NCBI RefSeq assembly: GCF_014199915.1
Contig: NZ_JACHOO010000001.1
Coordinates: 1-64,000, forward strand
Length of the DNA stretch: 64,000 nucleotides
Direction of reading: 5' to 3'
Source: Prosthecomicrobium pneumaticum
GTDB lineage: Bacteria > Pseudomonadota > Alphaproteobacteria > Rhizobiales > Kaistiaceae
Position 1 is the first letter of the stretch; each line of letters starts with the position of its first letter. The notes beneath the pieces were generated by a model. The model did no database searches. It was not told the DNA's origin and was given only the letters and a program-made list of their open reading frames with translations. Position numbers and translations under genes: made by a program. Below, piece by piece: positions 9,578 through 20,837 of this stretch.

Positions 9578-10329
9578 CCGCATCCCGCCCGCTCGTCGCC
9601 GGAAACTGGAAGATGAACGGCCTCAAGGCCGCCGCGGCCGAGTTCGGCCGGATGGTCGAGGGCTATGGCCCGGAGATGCGCAAGAAGGTCGAGCTCGCCG
9701 TCTGCCCGCCGGCGACGCTGCTCTATACGCTCTCGGTGATGGCGATCGGCTCGCGCATCGCCGTCGGCGGCCAGGATTGCGCCGTCGCCGCCGCGGGTGC
9801 CCATACCGGCGATCTGTCGGCCGAGATGCTCGCCGATGCCGGCGCCGCCTATGTCATCGTCGGCCATTCCGAGCGGCGCACCGACCATGGCGAGAGCGAC
9901 GGCCTCGTGCGGGCGAAGGCGCAGGCGGTGCTGCGCGCCGGGCTCACGCCGATCGTCTGCATCGGCGAGACCGAGGCCGAGCGGCGCAACAACGAGACCC
10001 TCGCAATCGTCGAGCGGCAGCTCGCCGGCTCGCTGCCGGACGGCGTCGGCCCGGAGGACCTCGTCGTCGCCTATGAGCCGGTCTGGGCGATCGGCACCGG
10101 TCTGACGCCGTCATCCGATGACATCGCCGAGGTGCATGCCCATATCACCGGTCGGTTGTTCGCCCGGTTCGGCGAGCCCGGCGAGCGGATCCGCATCCTC
10201 TATGGCGGTTCGGTGAAGCCCGCCAATGCGAAGGAGATTCTGGGCATCCCGCACGTTTCGGGCGCGCTGGTCGGCGGCGCCAGCCTGAAGGCGGCGGACT
10301 TCCTTTCCATCGCTGCCGCCTATGCGTGA
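9574..10329 (+). CDS. tpiA: Triose-phosphate isomerase (TpiA)
   Basis: 251 residues. It interconverts dihydroxyacetone phosphate and glyceraldehyde 3-phosphate in glycolysis and gluconeogenesis. Active-site residues are present: Asn11 and Lys13 in GNWKMNG, the catalytic His in IVGHSERR near 97, the catalytic Glu in [11 protein letters not shown] near 167, and the phosphate loop YGGSVKPAN. The start overlaps the end of the toxin remnant. secG follows after about 76 bases, the usual alphaproteobacterial neighbourhood. Confidence 0.98.
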   Translation: MTASRPLVAGNWKMNGLKAAAAEFGRMVEGYGPEMRKKVELAVCPPATLLYTLSVMAIGSRIAVGGQDCAVAAAGAHTGDLSAEMLADAGAAYVIVGHSERRTDHGESDGLVRAKAQAVLRAGLTPIVCIGETEAERRNNETLAIVERQLAGSLPDGVGPEDLVVAYEPVWAIGTGLTPSSDDIAEVHAHITGRLFARFGEPGERIRILYGGSVKPANAKEILGIPHVSGALVGGASLKAADFLSIAAAYA

Positions 10330-10405
10330 GGCGGCGCACTGGAAAGCCCGGGGTCGATGGTGTAGAAGCGCGCCGACATTTGAGAACTCCTCTTCAGAGT
10401 GAACG

Positions 10406-10954
10406 ATGCAGACAGTCCTCATCGTGATCCACCTCATGGTGGTCGTCGCGCTCGTCGCGGTCGTGCTCGTGCAGCGCTCGGAAGGCGGTGCGCTGGGTAT
10501 CGGCGGCGGCGGCGGGTTCATGACGACCCGTGGATCGGCGAACTTCCTGACGCGCACCACCGCGATTCTCGCGGCGGTGTTCTTTGCGACCTCGCTCGGC
10601 CTTACCGTGCTCGCCCGTTTCGAGGCAGCGCCGTCGTCGATCCTCGACCGGCTGCCGGCGCAGGGCACCAGCGCGCCGGCCGGCTCCGGCCAGGGCATTC
10701 TCGACCAGCTGCCGCCGCAGCAGGGCACGCAGACGCCGGCCGCTCCCGCTCCGGCGGGTGAGGCGGCGCCCGCCGCTCCGGCCATCGACGCCGCTCCGGC
10801 GACCGATGCCGCCCCGGCTCCGGCGACCGACGCGGTTCCGCCGACGGATACGGCGCCCGCCGCCCCGGCGACGGGCGAGGCGGCTCCGGCCCCCGCAGCG
10901 CCCGAGGCGGCGCCCGCCGCTCCGGCCGCGCCCGCGGTGCCGAGCACGCCCTGA
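10406..10954 (+). CDS. secG: Preprotein translocase subunit SecG with long Ala/Pro tail
   Basis: 182 residues. SecG is a small inner-membrane partner of SecYE that assists SecA-driven export. Two membrane segments are visible: about residues 3-23 (VLIVIHLMVVVALVAVVLVQ) and 53-72 (TTAILAAVFFATSLGLTVLA), separated by the SEGGALGIGGGGGFMTTRG loop typical of SecG. After residue 90 the protein is a low-complexity Ala/Pro/Thr tail of about 90 residues. Such tails occur in alphaproteobacterial SecG, but this one doubles the protein. A strong terminator follows. Confidence 0.95.
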   Translation: MQTVLIVIHLMVVVALVAVVLVQRSEGGALGIGGGGGFMTTRGSANFLTRTTAILAAVFFATSLGLTVLARFEAAPSSILDRLPAQGTSAPAGSGQGILDQLPPQQGTQTPAAPAPAGEAAPAAPAIDAAPATDAAPAPATDAVPPTDTAPAAPATGEAAPAPAAPEAAPAAPAAPAVPSTP

Positions 10955-10977
10955 GCGTCGCAGCGCGTATCGAGTAC

Positions 10978-11016
10978 CGTCGCCGCACGGGCGCCGTGCG
11001 GCGACGTTTCGTTTTG
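10978..11016 (+). terminator. Rho-independent terminator after secG
   Basis: A perfect 13-base-pair stem (10978-10990 with 10994-11006, core CGTCGCCGCACGG) with a three-base GCG loop is followed directly by TTTCGTTTT. It lies 24 bases past the secG stop and before pyrG, separating the tpiA-secG transcript from pyrG. Confidence 0.9.
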
Positions 11017-11093
11017 GCAAGGCGGAAAACCGCAGGGCGAGACCCGGCGGACGATTCCGGCCGTGCGAATCGCTGGATCGAACGATAGGTTAG

Positions 11094-12728
<1,635 letters not shown>

Positions 12729-12734
12729 GCTGGG

Positions 12735-13697
12735 TCAGCGCGCCTTACCGCGCTCTGGCGCACGTTCGATCGCGCCATAGAGGCGGATGACGTCGGCGCG
12801 CTGGCAGAGCCGCAGCCCCGTCGTCATCACCGCCGCGGCGCCGGCGGCTATGCCGAGCCGGAAGGCGTCCTCGACGGGCCAGCCCTCGGCGAGCGCCCAG
12901 GTCATGCCGCCCACGAAGCTGTCGCCGGCCCCGACCGCCGAGCGCACGGCGACCTTCGGCGTCGGCAGCCGCACCACCCCGCCCCGATGGGCGAGCAGGG
13001 CGCCGCGCGCGCCCATGGTCACCGCGACCATCTCGGCGGCGCCGCGCCGCACGAGATCGAGCGCCGCCTCGCGCACCTCCTCCTCCTCGAGCGGCCGGCC
13101 GACGAATTTCTCGAGTTCCCCGACGCTCGGCTTGACGAGATGGACCTCGGCCGTCTCGAGCGTCGTCTTCAAACAGGCGCCGGAACTGTCGAGCACGAAG
13201 CGGACGCCGTTCCGCCTGGCGATATGGGCGAGCCGGGCGAAGATGTCGGCCGGCGCGCCGCGCGGCAGGCTGCCGCTCGCAACGATGTAGCGGCCGCGGA
13301 AGGCCTCGACGAGCGCCACGCAGGCGTCGAGCTCCGCCTCGCTCACCGCCGGTCCCTCGGGCACGAAGCGGTATTCGAGCCCGGTCTGGTGTTCGTGCAC
13401 GGTATGGGCGATCCGCGTCTGGCCGGCGATCGGGATGCGGTGGCCGGAAAGCCCGATCGTGCCGAGCAGCTCGTCGAGGAAGGCGCCGGTGACGCCGCCG
13501 GCGAAATAGACGAGCTCGGCCGCGCCGCCGAGTTCGGCGACGACGCGGGCGACATTGATGCCGCCGCCGCCCGGCTCGAAGCTCTCGTCGCTCGTCCGGA
13601 TCTTGTGCGTCGGCCGCACCACATCGGCATGGCTCGACAGGTCGATCGTCGGATTGAGCGTCAGGGTCAGGATCGGCGCGGTGATCGTCTCGGCCAC
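12735..13697 (-). CDS. PfkB-family sugar-phosphate kinase (Pfk-2/1-phosphofructokinase type)
   Basis: 320 residues from GTG 13697, chosen because GGAGG sits six bases upstream; longer frames run into the intergenic space. The N-terminus ILTLTLNPTIDLSS followed by FEPGGGGINVARVVAELGG is very like E. coli Pfk-2. The C-terminal anion-hole motif VGAGDSFVGGMTWALAEG holds the catalytic Asp. It should phosphorylate fructose 6-phosphate or a related hexose phosphate; tagatose 6-phosphate or fructose 1-phosphate cannot be excluded. It converges on pyrG with six bases between the stops and stands alone. Confidence 0.85.
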   Translation of the reverse strand: MAETITAPILTLTLNPTIDLSSHADVVRPTHKIRTSDESFEPGGGGINVARVVAELGGAAELVYFAGGVTGAFLDELLGTIGLSGHRIPIAGQTRIAHTVHEHQTGLEYRFVPEGPAVSEAELDACVALVEAFRGRYIVASGSLPRGAPADIFARLAHIARRNGVRFVLDSSGACLKTTLETAEVHLVKPSVGELEKFVGRPLEEEEVREAALDLVRRGAAEMVAVTMGARGALLAHRGGVVRLPTPKVAVRSAVGAGDSFVGGMTWALAEGWPVEDAFRLGIAAGAAAVMTTGLRLCQRADVIRLYGAIERAPERGKAR

Positions 13698-13861
13698 GGT
13701 GTTCCTCCATCGTGCGTCCCGGGCATGGCGTGCCGCCGCGCGCCGCGCCATGATCCCGATCAACGCGCGCGCCGGCCGATCGGCGCCCCGGGGATTGCGG
13801 CGCCGGCGGCCGGCGGATTAGGTTGCGGCGCCCGATCGGCCGCTGTCTCGCGAGGTTCCCC

Positions 13862-14722
13862 TTGTCCGCTTCCTCTCCCGCCGCCGCCGCCGGCCCGAAC
13901 GCCCGGGTCGCGATCGGCGACGCCACCTTCGGCAACGACCTGCCGCTCGCCCTCATCGCCGGCCCCTGCCAGCTCGAATCGCGCGAGCACGCCTTCGAGA
14001 TGGCCGGCCGGCTGAAGGAACTGACGCGCGAGCTCGGCATCGGTTTCGTCTACAAGACCTCGTTCGACAAGGCGAACCGCACCAGCGTCAAGGGACGGCG
14101 CGGCGTCGGGCTCGACGCGGCGCTGCCGATCTTCGCCGATCTGCGGCGGGAGCTCGGCGTGCCGGTACTGACCGACATCCACGAGCGCGAGCAGTGCGCG
14201 CCGGTCGCCGCGGCGGTCGACGTGCTGCAGATCCCGGCCTTCCTCTGCCGGCAGACCGACCTTCTCCTCGCCGCGGCCGCGACCGGTGCGGTGATCAACG
14301 TCAAGAAGGGCCAGTTCCTCGCGCCCTGGGACATGCGCAACGTGCTCGACAAGGTGCTGTCGGGCGGCAACGCCAATGTGCTGCTCACCGAGCGCGGTGC
14401 GAGCTTCGGCTACAACACGCTCGTCTCCGACATGCGCGCGCTGCCGATCATGGCGGCGACCGGCGCGCCGGTGATCTTCGACGCCACCCATTCGGTGCAG
14501 CAGCCGGGCGGGCAGGGGACCTCGACCGGGGGGCAGCGTGAATTCGTCGCGGTGCTCGCCCGTGCCGCGGTGGCGGTCGGCGTCGCCGGCGTCTTCGTCG
14601 AGACGCACGAGGACCCCGACAACGCCCCCTCGGACGGCCCCAACATGGTCCCGCTCTCCGACATGCGCCGGCTCCTCGAAACCCTGATGGCTCTCGACCG
14701 CGTGGCGAAGACGGCGGCGTGA
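13862..14722 (+). CDS. kdsA: 3-deoxy-8-phosphooctulonate synthase (KdsA)
   Basis: 286 residues if the TTG at 13862 is used (GAGG lies six bases upstream); an in-frame codon at 13823 would add 13 residues. It condenses arabinose 5-phosphate with phosphoenolpyruvate to KDO-8-phosphate for the lipopolysaccharide core. Motifs: [57 protein letters not shown], and [20 protein letters not shown] near the end. In many relatives pyrG and eno flank kdsA; here the pfkB-like kinase has been inserted and eno is absent. Confidence 0.93.
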   Translation: MSASSPAAAAGPNARVAIGDATFGNDLPLALIAGPCQLESREHAFEMAGRLKELTRELGIGFVYKTSFDKANRTSVKGRRGVGLDAALPIFADLRRELGVPVLTDIHEREQCAPVAAAVDVLQIPAFLCRQTDLLLAAAATGAVINVKKGQFLAPWDMRNVLDKVLSGGNANVLLTERGASFGYNTLVSDMRALPIMAATGAPVIFDATHSVQQPGGQGTSTGGQREFVAVLARAAVAVGVAGVFVETHEDPDNAPSDGPNMVPLSDMRRLLETLMALDRVAKTAA

Positions 14723-15425
14723 GCAGCCCCGCCAACGGGTGGAAGAAAGACCCTCGCTCCGGCGCTCTCCCCGCCCGGCTCGGCTGTTGCCGAGCCGGGC
14801 GCGTAAAGGGCGAAGTCGGCAACAGCCGGCTTCGCCGGCAGGAGAGGGGGGTGGACAGGGCCGCTCGATCGCTGCGGTGGTCATCGAAAGTTCGCCGCAG
14901 GCCTTCCCTTCTCCCGGTCGCGTGAGAAGGCTTCCGGCCTTGGCGTCGCAGGGAGCGCCAGCGACCGAGACGCGTAGGCCGGAAGGGTGAGGGCGCCTTC
15001 CTCCCCCCTCCGCCGATCGGGAGAAGACCCTCACCCAACCTCTCCCGCGGGGCGGGAGAGGGGCTCGTCGTGCTTGCGGGTCGGGCGATCCGATCGGCCG
15101 GTCGGGCTCCCCTCTCCCGCTCGCGGGAGAGGGCTTCCGGCCTCGGCGTCGCAGGGAGCGCCAGCGACCGAGACGGTTAGGCCGGAAGGGTGAGGGCGCC
15201 TTCCTTCCCACTTCGCCGACTGCGGAGAAGACCCTCACCCGACCTCGCCCGCCGCGCGGGAGAGGGGCTGACAGGGCCGCGCGCCTGCAAAGTGCGCGCC
15301 GCAGGCGCCGATCGAACGACGATAGGGCGGACCGCCGGCGGGCCAAGGGCAGCGCGCGGCGCAACAGTCTTGCCGCAACGAATGGATTGCACCGGCGGCC
15401 GGGCGGGAGTAGCGAGCGCGAGGCC
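14723..15425. repeat. Intergenic hairpin-rich repeat block (two copies of a 150-base unit)
   Basis: No gene is supported. The block opens with an inverted repeat, CCCGGCTCGGC..GCCGAGCCGGG (about 14775-14800), and two hairpins round GGCAACAGCCGGCTTCGCC. Two copies of a unit follow, at about 14922-15065 and 15116-15270. Each carries GAGGGCTTCCGGCCT.., a middle GGCGTCGCAGGGAGCGCCAG, then GGCCGGAAGGGTGAGGGCG, a short variable stretch, and GAGAAGACCCTCACCC ending in CTCTCCCGC..GCGGGAGAGGGG. The TTCCGGCCT/AGGCCGGAA pair and the CTCTCCCGC/GCGGGAGAG pair form hairpins. A third copy is near 20157-20311. Confidence 0.8.
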
Positions 15426-16844
15426 ATGCCCACCCGCATTCTCCTCCCGCTCATCGTCGCCTGCGCGCTCTTCATGGAGAACCTCGATTCGACGGTTCTC
15501 TCGACGGCGCTGCCGAGCATTGCGCATGATTTCGGCGTCAGCCCGATCAAGCTCAAGCTCGCGCTGACGAGCTATCTGCTCACCATCGCCGTGCTGATCC
15601 CGGCCTCCGGCTGGCTCGCCGACCGGTTCGGCGCGCGGGCGATCTTCCGGCTCGCCATCCTGCTCTTCACGGCGGGCTCGATCTGCTGCGGCCTGTCGAG
15701 CAGCCTGCCGGAGATCGTCGCGAGCCGCATCCTGCAGGGCTGCGGCGGGGCGATGATGGTGCCGGTCGGCCGGCTCGTCATCCTGCGTTCGGTGCCGAAA
15801 TCCGAACTCGTCGGCTCGCTCGCCTGGCTGACCGTGCCGGCTCTGATCGGCCCGATCCTCGGGCCGCCGGTCGGCGGCTTCATCACCACCTGGTTCGACT
15901 GGCGCTGGATCTTCTGGATCAACGTGCCGATCGGGGTGCTCGGCCTGACGCTCGCGACGCTCTTCCTGCCGGATGTGCGCGGCGAGACGCGGAGCCCGTT
16001 CGATACCCCCGGCTTCTTCCTCTCCGGCTTCGGCATCGCCGCCTTCGTCACCGGCTCGACGGCGCTCGGCCTCGATCTGCTGCCGCCGGTCGCCGTCGGC
16101 AGCCTGATCGGTGCCGGCGGGCTGGCGCTCTTCCTCTACGGGCTGCACGCCCGCCGCACGCCGCATGCGATCATCGACCTGTCGCTCCTGCGCCTGCCGA
16201 GCTTCGGCGGCAGCGTCGTCGGCGGGCTGCTCTTCCGCATCGGGGTGGGCGCAACGCCCTTCCTGCTGCCGCTCCTGATGCAGCTCGGCTTCGGGCTGAC
16301 GCCGTTCCAGTCCGGCACCGTCACCTTCGCCACCGCGATCGGCGCGATCCTGATGAAGTTCATCGCGACGCCGACGCTCCGCCGCTTCGGCTTCCGCTCG
16401 GTGCTGATCGTCAACGCGCTCGTCGCCGGCGTCTTCGTCGCGATGCCCGGCTTCTTCGAGCCGACCACCCCGATCCTCCTGATCACCATCCTGCTCGGCG
16501 TCGGCGGGCTGTTCCGCTCGCTGCAGTTCACCGCCACCAATGCGCTCGCCTATGCCGACGTGACCTCGGAGCGGATGAGCCGGGCGACCAGCCTGTCGAG
16601 CGTCGCGCAGCAATTGTCGATCTCGATCGGCGTCTCGATCGGTGCCCTCGCGCTCGAATTCTCGACCGGCGGCGGGCCGTTCACGGTCGAATCGTTCCGG
16701 CTGCCCTTCACGATCGTCGGCGGGCTCACCATGCTGTCGGCGGTGGTCTTCCTGCTCCTGCCGCGCAATGCCGGCGACGAGGTCTCCGGCCACACGACAC
16801 GCGTCGCGCCGGACGCCGTCACCGCGGCGCGCGAGCGGGAATAG
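15426..16844 (+). CDS. MFS transporter, DHA2 (EmrB/QacA) drug-exporter type
   Basis: 472 residues from ATG 15426. Strongly hydrophobic throughout, with the spacing of a 14-helix DHA2 exporter. The N-terminal motif ENLDSTVLSTALPSIAHDFG is the DHA signature (motif D1), followed by GWLADRFGARAIF (motif A) and SRILQGCGGAMMVPVGRLVI (motif B). The motif-C-like stretch PALIGPILGPPVGGFI supports an antiporter that expels drugs or organic compounds across the inner membrane. No partner membrane-fusion protein is adjacent. The substrate is unknown. Confidence 0.88.
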   Translation: MPTRILLPLIVACALFMENLDSTVLSTALPSIAHDFGVSPIKLKLALTSYLLTIAVLIPASGWLADRFGARAIFRLAILLFTAGSICCGLSSSLPEIVASRILQGCGGAMMVPVGRLVILRSVPKSELVGSLAWLTVPALIGPILGPPVGGFITTWFDWRWIFWINVPIGVLGLTLATLFLPDVRGETRSPFDTPGFFLSGFGIAAFVTGSTALGLDLLPPVAVGSLIGAGGLALFLYGLHARRTPHAIIDLSLLRLPSFGGSVVGGLLFRIGVGATPFLLPLLMQLGFGLTPFQSGTVTFATAIGAILMKFIATPTLRRFGFRSVLIVNALVAGVFVAMPGFFEPTTPILLITILLGVGGLFRSLQFTATNALAYADVTSERMSRATSLSSVAQQLSISIGVSIGALALEFSTGGGPFTVESFRLPFTIVGGLTMLSAVVFLLLPRNAGDEVSGHTTRVAPDAVTAARERE

Positions 16845-16854
16845 GGGCGCCGCG

Positions 16855-17490
16855 ATGCACGCGCCCGGGCGGATCGTCATCCTCAACGGCGCACCCCGCG
16901 CCGGCAAATCCTCGATCGCGGCCGCCATCCAGGAGCGATTCGACGGCGTCTGGATGCATCTCGGCGTCGACCTCCATGTTCGGCACGTCACGCCACCGCG
17001 CTATCGCCCCGGCATCGGCCTCAGGCCGGGCGGCGAGCGGCCGGATCTCGAGCCGCTCGTTCCGCGCCTCTACGCCGCGCTCTACGATTCGATCGCCGCG
17101 CACGCCCGGCAGGGGCTCGATGTCGTCGTCGATGTCGGCCACCACGACGGCTATTCCCGGCCACTCGGCATTCTGAGCGACTGCGCCGGGCGGCTCGCCG
17201 GTCTTCCTGTGCTGTTCGTCGGCGTGCGCTGCCCGCTCGCGGTGATCATGGAGAGGCGGCTCGCCGGCGCGGCCGACCGCGCCGGCGCCTATGTCGCGGT
17301 CACGGCCGACGGACCGGTCCCCGATCCGGTCCTGCGCTGGCAGGCGGCGGTGCACGATCCCGGCCTTTATGATCTCGAGGTGGATACGGGCGTTCTGTCG
17401 CCCGAGGCCTGTGCCGAGGCGATCGCCGAGCGCCTCGCTCGCCCGATGCCGGGCCCGAGCGCGTTCGAGCGGCTCGCGGGGAAGGGCTAG
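16855..17490 (+). CDS. P-loop kinase, chloramphenicol phosphotransferase-like
   Basis: 211 residues. A Walker A motif, [17 protein letters not shown], lies at residues 8-24, followed by [11 protein letters not shown] and [12 protein letters not shown], the order seen in the chloramphenicol 3-O-phosphotransferase-like ATPases. [17 protein letters not shown] matches the later conserved segment. These are cytoplasmic ATP-dependent small-molecule kinases. True chloramphenicol modification is only one possibility and the substrate cannot be read from sequence. The start is ten bases after the MFS stop, so exporter and kinase probably share a transcript, an arrangement consistent with handling one toxic compound. 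Confidence 0.75.
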   Translation: MHAPGRIVILNGAPRAGKSSIAAAIQERFDGVWMHLGVDLHVRHVTPPRYRPGIGLRPGGERPDLEPLVPRLYAALYDSIAAHARQGLDVVVDVGHHDGYSRPLGILSDCAGRLAGLPVLFVGVRCPLAVIMERRLAGAADRAGAYVAVTADGPVPDPVLRWQAAVHDPGLYDLEVDTGVLSPEACAEAIAERLARPMPGPSAFERLAGKG

Positions 17491-18209
17491 CCCGTCTCCT
17501 CCGGCGTCTCCGGCCGGCCCTTGAAGCCCTTGGCGAGCAGGAACAGCTCGACCGAATCGGCCCGGCTCGACGGCGGCTTGATGTGGTGGACGCTCGCGAA
17601 ATGCCGCTTCAGCGTCGCGAGCAGCTCGTTCTCCGCGCCGCCGCGGAACACCTTGGCGAGGAAGCTGCCGCCGGGCTTCAAGACGTCGAGCGCGAAGGCG
17701 GCCGCGACCTCGCAGAGATGGATGGTGCGCAGATGATCCGTCTGGCGGTGGCCGGTGGTCGGCGCCGCCATGTCGGACAGCACGAGATCGGCCGGCCCGC
17801 CGAGCGCCTCCTCGAGCAGACGCGGCGCATCCTCGTCGAGGAAATCCTTCTGGAAGAGATGAACGCCCGGAACCGGGTCCATCTCGAGATAGTCGATCGC
17901 CACGACGGTCGGGTGCTCGTCGGTCGAGCGGGTGATCGCGGCGGCGAGCTGGCTCCAGCCGCCGGGTGCCGCGCCGAGATCGACCACCCTCTGGCCCGGC
18001 TTCAGGAGATGGTGCTTCTCGTCGATCTCCATCAGCTTGTAGGCGGCGCGCGAGCGATAGCCCTCGCGCTTCGCCCGCGCGACATAGGGGTCGTTCAGCT
18101 GCCGCTCCAGCCAGCGCTGCGAGGAGGCCGTGCGGCCGCGCGCCGTCTTCACCTTGACGGTGAGGCCGCGCCCGCCGGGACCCGGCTTGCCGTCGCCCGG
18201 CTTCTTCAT
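17487..18209 (-). CDS. rlmE: 23S rRNA 2'-O-methyltransferase (RlmE/FtsJ)
   Basis: 240 residues. It methylates the 2'-O of a uridine in the 23S rRNA A-loop at a late stage of 50S assembly. The SAM motif [15 protein letters not shown] lies near residue 75, [14 protein letters not shown] near 138 and FLAKVFRGG near 185; the K-D-K-E catalytic set is in keeping with these. The first 30 residues are a basic extension. ATG 18209 overlaps the stop of the Ppx/GppA gene by four bases. The 3' end converges on the P-loop kinase gene with a four-base overlap. Confidence 0.95.
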   Translation of the reverse strand: MKKPGDGKPGPGGRGLTVKVKTARGRTASSQRWLERQLNDPYVARAKREGYRSRAAYKLMEIDEKHHLLKPGQRVVDLGAAPGGWSQLAAAITRSTDEHPTVVAIDYLEMDPVPGVHLFQKDFLDEDAPRLLEEALGGPADLVLSDMAAPTTGHRQTDHLRTIHLCEVAAAFALDVLKPGGSFLAKVFRGGAENELLATLKRHFASVHHIKPPSSRADSVELFLLAKGFKGRPETPEETG

Positions 18210-19468
18210 CGCCCGCCTCCCGCCGCGCGGGGCGCCGCGGCGGGCCGCCGCCAGACGCCGTCCTCGGCCATCATCTCGACGAGCAGCCCTTCGCGCAGCC
18301 CGCGATCGGCGACCCGCAGCCGGCCGCAGCGCCAGCGCCGCCGCACCGCCTCGAGAATCGCGCAACCCGCGAGCACCAGATCGGCCCGCTCCGCGCCGAT
18401 GCAGGGATTGGCGACGCGGGCCGGATAATCCATCGCCCGCAGCGTCGCCATCATCGCCTCGACCTCGTCGTCGATCATCCACAGCCCGTCGACCCGGCGC
18501 CGGTCGTAGCGGTCGAGCCCGAGATGGACGCCGGCGAGCGTCGTCACCGTGCCCGAGGTGCCGAGGAAATGCAGGCCCCCCTCGGCGACCGCCGAATCGA
18601 GCATGTCGGCCTCCGGGAAGGCGTCGAGCATCGCCGTCACTTCCGCGACCATCGCCTCGAAGGTCGTCGCATCGACCCGCTCGCCGCCGTGCCGCTCGCT
18701 CAGCGTCACGACGCCGACCGGCAGCGAGGTCCAGGCGCGGATGCGGTCCGACATCCGCCGCCGCCCGGTCGGGGAGGGCCGGGAGAGATCGATCCAGACG
18801 AGCTCCGACGAGCCGCCGCCGATGTCGAAGAGCAGCACGCCGGAGGCGCTCGGATCGATGAGCGATGCGCAGCCGGCGACGGCGAGCCGCGCCTCCGTCT
18901 CGCGCGAGACGATTTCGAGCGCGAGCCCCGTTTCGGCGCGCACCCGCTCGAGGAAGACCGGCCCGTTATCGGCGGCGCGGCACGCCTCGGTGGCGATCAG
19001 CCGGGTGCGGCGCACGCCCCGCTCGGCGAGCTTGTGGGCGCAGATCGCAAGGGCCGCGACGGCGCGGTCCATCGCCGCCGCGCCGAGCCGGCCGCTCGCG
19101 CCGACGCCCTCGCCGAGCCGCACGATTCGCGAGAAGGCATCGACGACACGAAAGCCCCGCTCGCGCGGCTGCGCGATCAGGAGGCGGCAATTGTTGGTGC
19201 CGAGATCGAGCGCGGCATAATAGCCGGGATCGGCGGGCCGGGGCGCCGGCAGCTTGGGCGCGGCGGGGGCCGGCTTCTGGACCGCAGCCGGCTGCCCGCG
19301 GGGCGCATCCACCGCATAGACCGGCTGCCGCCGCTTGCGCCGCCGCCCCTTGCGGCGCCGCGGTTCACCACCCGCATCCGGGCGGACGGTGGGCGCATGC
19401 GCCGATTCCGTCCAGCCGCCGGACCGCTCGGGACCCGCCCGCAGCGGGTCCTCGTCCGTGCTCGTCAA
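18206..19468 (-). CDS. Ppx/GppA-family phosphatase
   Basis: 420 residues. The ASKHA-fold phosphatase domain starts near residue 83: [17 protein letters not shown] (phosphate 1), then [16 protein letters not shown] (phosphate 2) and [13 protein letters not shown]. The family hydrolyses polyphosphate (Ppx) or guanosine pentaphosphate (GppA), linking it to the stringent response. It has only the short two-lobe form, without the C-terminal HD-like domain of E. coli Ppx. About 80 N-terminal residues form a separate low-complexity region with an arginine/lysine block ([12 protein letters not shown]) that could bind RNA or polyphosphate; that last point is inference. Confidence 0.9.
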   Translation of the reverse strand: MTSTDEDPLRAGPERSGGWTESAHAPTVRPDAGGEPRRRKGRRRKRRQPVYAVDAPRGQPAAVQKPAPAAPKLPAPRPADPGYYAALDLGTNNCRLLIAQPRERGFRVVDAFSRIVRLGEGVGASGRLGAAAMDRAVAALAICAHKLAERGVRRTRLIATEACRAADNGPVFLERVRAETGLALEIVSRETEARLAVAGCASLIDPSASGVLLFDIGGGSSELVWIDLSRPSPTGRRRMSDRIRAWTSLPVGVVTLSERHGGERVDATTFEAMVAEVTAMLDAFPEADMLDSAVAEGGLHFLGTSGTVTTLAGVHLGLDRYDRRRVDGLWMIDDEVEAMMATLRAMDYPARVANPCIGAERADLVLAGCAILEAVRRRWRCGRLRVADRGLREGLLVEMMAEDGVWRRPAAAPRAAGGGR

Positions 19469-19582
19469 TGTCCGTCCTTCGGCTGCGCCTCGACACCCGG
19501 GGGCGGCGCGCAGCTCACGCGATGTTCAGTTGGACCAAATGTAGCATCTGGACGGCACCGCACAAGCGCGCGCGACACGAAA

Positions 19583-19610
19583 ACGCCGCGGCTCGAAGGT
19601 GCCGCGGCGT
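19583..19610 (-). terminator. Rho-independent terminator of the PRC-barrel gene
   Basis: ACGCCGCGGC at 19583-19592 pairs perfectly with GCCGCGGCGT at 19601-19610 across an eight-base loop. Read on the minus strand it is followed by TTTTCG. It stands 30 bases past the end of the PRC-barrel gene and before the ppx/gppA promoter region. Confidence 0.8.
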
Positions 19611-19639
19611 CGAAGATCATCCCGGGGGGAGGGGGTGGG

Positions 19640-20008
19640 TCAGAGGCCCCAATAGGGGGTCGTGCCGTAATAGTCGTGCACCCGCTTCTCATAAGCGCGA
19701 TCGGAGAGGAAGGTCTCCTCGTCCTCGTCGAACACCGGCGCGTCCTGCAGCTGCTGCTTGGACAGGTTCACCACATAGCCGGCCTGGTTGACGTCATAGG
19801 TCAGAGTCGACCACGGCAGCGGATGGTATTTCTCACCCATGCCGAGGAAGCCGCCGAAGGACATCACCGCATAGGCGACCTTGCCCGACGTCTTGTCGAT
19901 CATGATCTCGTGAATGGTGCCGAGATGTTCGCCGGCGGTGTTGTAGACATCGGTGCCCTCGACCTTGTCGGCGCCGATCAGGGTGCTGGTCTCATGATAA
20001 TGGGCCAT
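19640..20008 (-). CDS. PRC-barrel domain protein
   Basis: 122 residues, one PRC-barrel domain: STLIGADKVEGTDVYNTAGEHLGTIHEIMIDKTSGKVAYAVMSFGGFLGMGEKYHPLPW, the photosynthetic-reaction-centre H-chain-like fold found as a stand-alone protein in many alphaproteobacteria. Stand-alone members are small soluble proteins, often stress-associated, with no assigned reaction. It is monocistronic: its own terminator lies downstream and the hairpin repeat upstream. RBS AGGAGG precedes ATG 20008. Confidence 0.88.
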   Translation of the reverse strand: MAHYHETSTLIGADKVEGTDVYNTAGEHLGTIHEIMIDKTSGKVAYAVMSFGGFLGMGEKYHPLPWSTLTYDVNQAGYVVNLSKQQLQDAPVFDEDEETFLSDRAYEKRVHDYYGTTPYWGL

Positions 20009-20029
20009 GATTTCCTCCTGGCTCGATGA

Positions 20030-20400
20030 CGGCCAATCAACCCGGAAAGCCGTGGAACGTTCCGCCGCCAGGCCACCGGTGCTCTTCCGCGCTCCCGCCC
20101 TCGGGAGGGGGCTCGCCGCGCTTGCGGGGAAGGGTGATCCGATCGGCCGGGCTCCCCTCTCCCGCCTGCGGGAGAGGGCTTCCGGCCTTGGCGTCGCAGG
20201 GAGCGCGAGCGACCGAGACGGTTAGGCCGGAAGGGTGAGGGCGCCCTTCTTCTCCTCCACCACTCAAGGAGAGGACCCTCACCCAACCTCTCCCGCAAGC
20301 GGGAGAGGGGCTCGTCGCTATTGCGGGAAGGGTGATCCGATCGGCCGGTCGAGCTCCCCTCTCCCGCGAGGCGGCAGAGAGGAGCCGCACCGTTGTGCCC
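20030..20400. repeat. Intergenic hairpin repeat, third copy
   Basis: This gene-free stretch contains a further copy (about 20157-20311) of the unit seen at 14.9 and 15.1 kb: CTCTCCCGCCTGCGGGAGAG, GGCTTCCGGCC.., GGCGTCGCAGGGAGCGCGAG, TTAGGCCGGAAGGGTGAGGG, then GGACCCTCACCCAACCTCTC and CCGCAAGCGGGAGAGGGG. A partial repeat, GGTGATCCGATCGGCCGG, flanks it on both sides (near 20132 and 20331). From 20400 to the tRNA at 20574 I see only GC-rich intergenic sequence. Confidence 0.75.
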
Positions 20401-20573
20401 GGGCAAAGGGGCGTCCGCCGGACCTCTTCGCGGCCGACCGGGGAAGACTGCGCGCGGCGTCATCGGGGCGGTTGACGGCGGGGACCGCTTCGCCCTATAT
20501 CCGACCCGCTCGACGCGCCGCCCAGCCGGCGCCCCCGCGAAGGCGGGGACAGTCGCCGGTTCGCCGGCGATGT

Positions 20574-20647
20574 TGGGGGATAGTTCAATGGTAGAACAGC
20601 GGACTCTGACTCCGTTAATCTTGGTTCGAATCCAGGTCCCCCAGCCA
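20574..20647 (+). tRNA. tRNA-Gln (anticodon CTG)
   Basis: A 74-base cloverleaf: acceptor TGGGGGA pairs with TCCCCCA, followed by discriminator G and an encoded CCA. The D arm is AGTTCAATGGTAGAACA, the anticodon loop CTCTGAC gives anticodon CTG (codon CAG), and the T arm contains GGTTCGAATCC. It is the only RNA gene in this intergenic block. Confidence 0.95.
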
Positions 20648-20837
20648 TTCAAATCATCACGGAATTTCGCCGCGCGGGCTGATTTCTGAGGCCCGTCGGC
20701 AGCACGATTTCGGCGCCGTTTCGGGCTTGCGGGCCGCGGCGCGGTGGCGCCGCGGGGCGTGTGCGGGGATGGCGGCGGGCCGCGCCGGCCGCGGCCGAAG
20801 CGGGTCGGGCGCGGCGTGCGCTGCGCCGATGCGCGCG

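Noticed and set aside
20730-20756. Terminator after tRNA-Gln(CTG)
   Set aside because: CCGCGGCGC and GCGCCGCGG form a nine-pair hairpin at 20734-20755 but no T-run follows on either strand.
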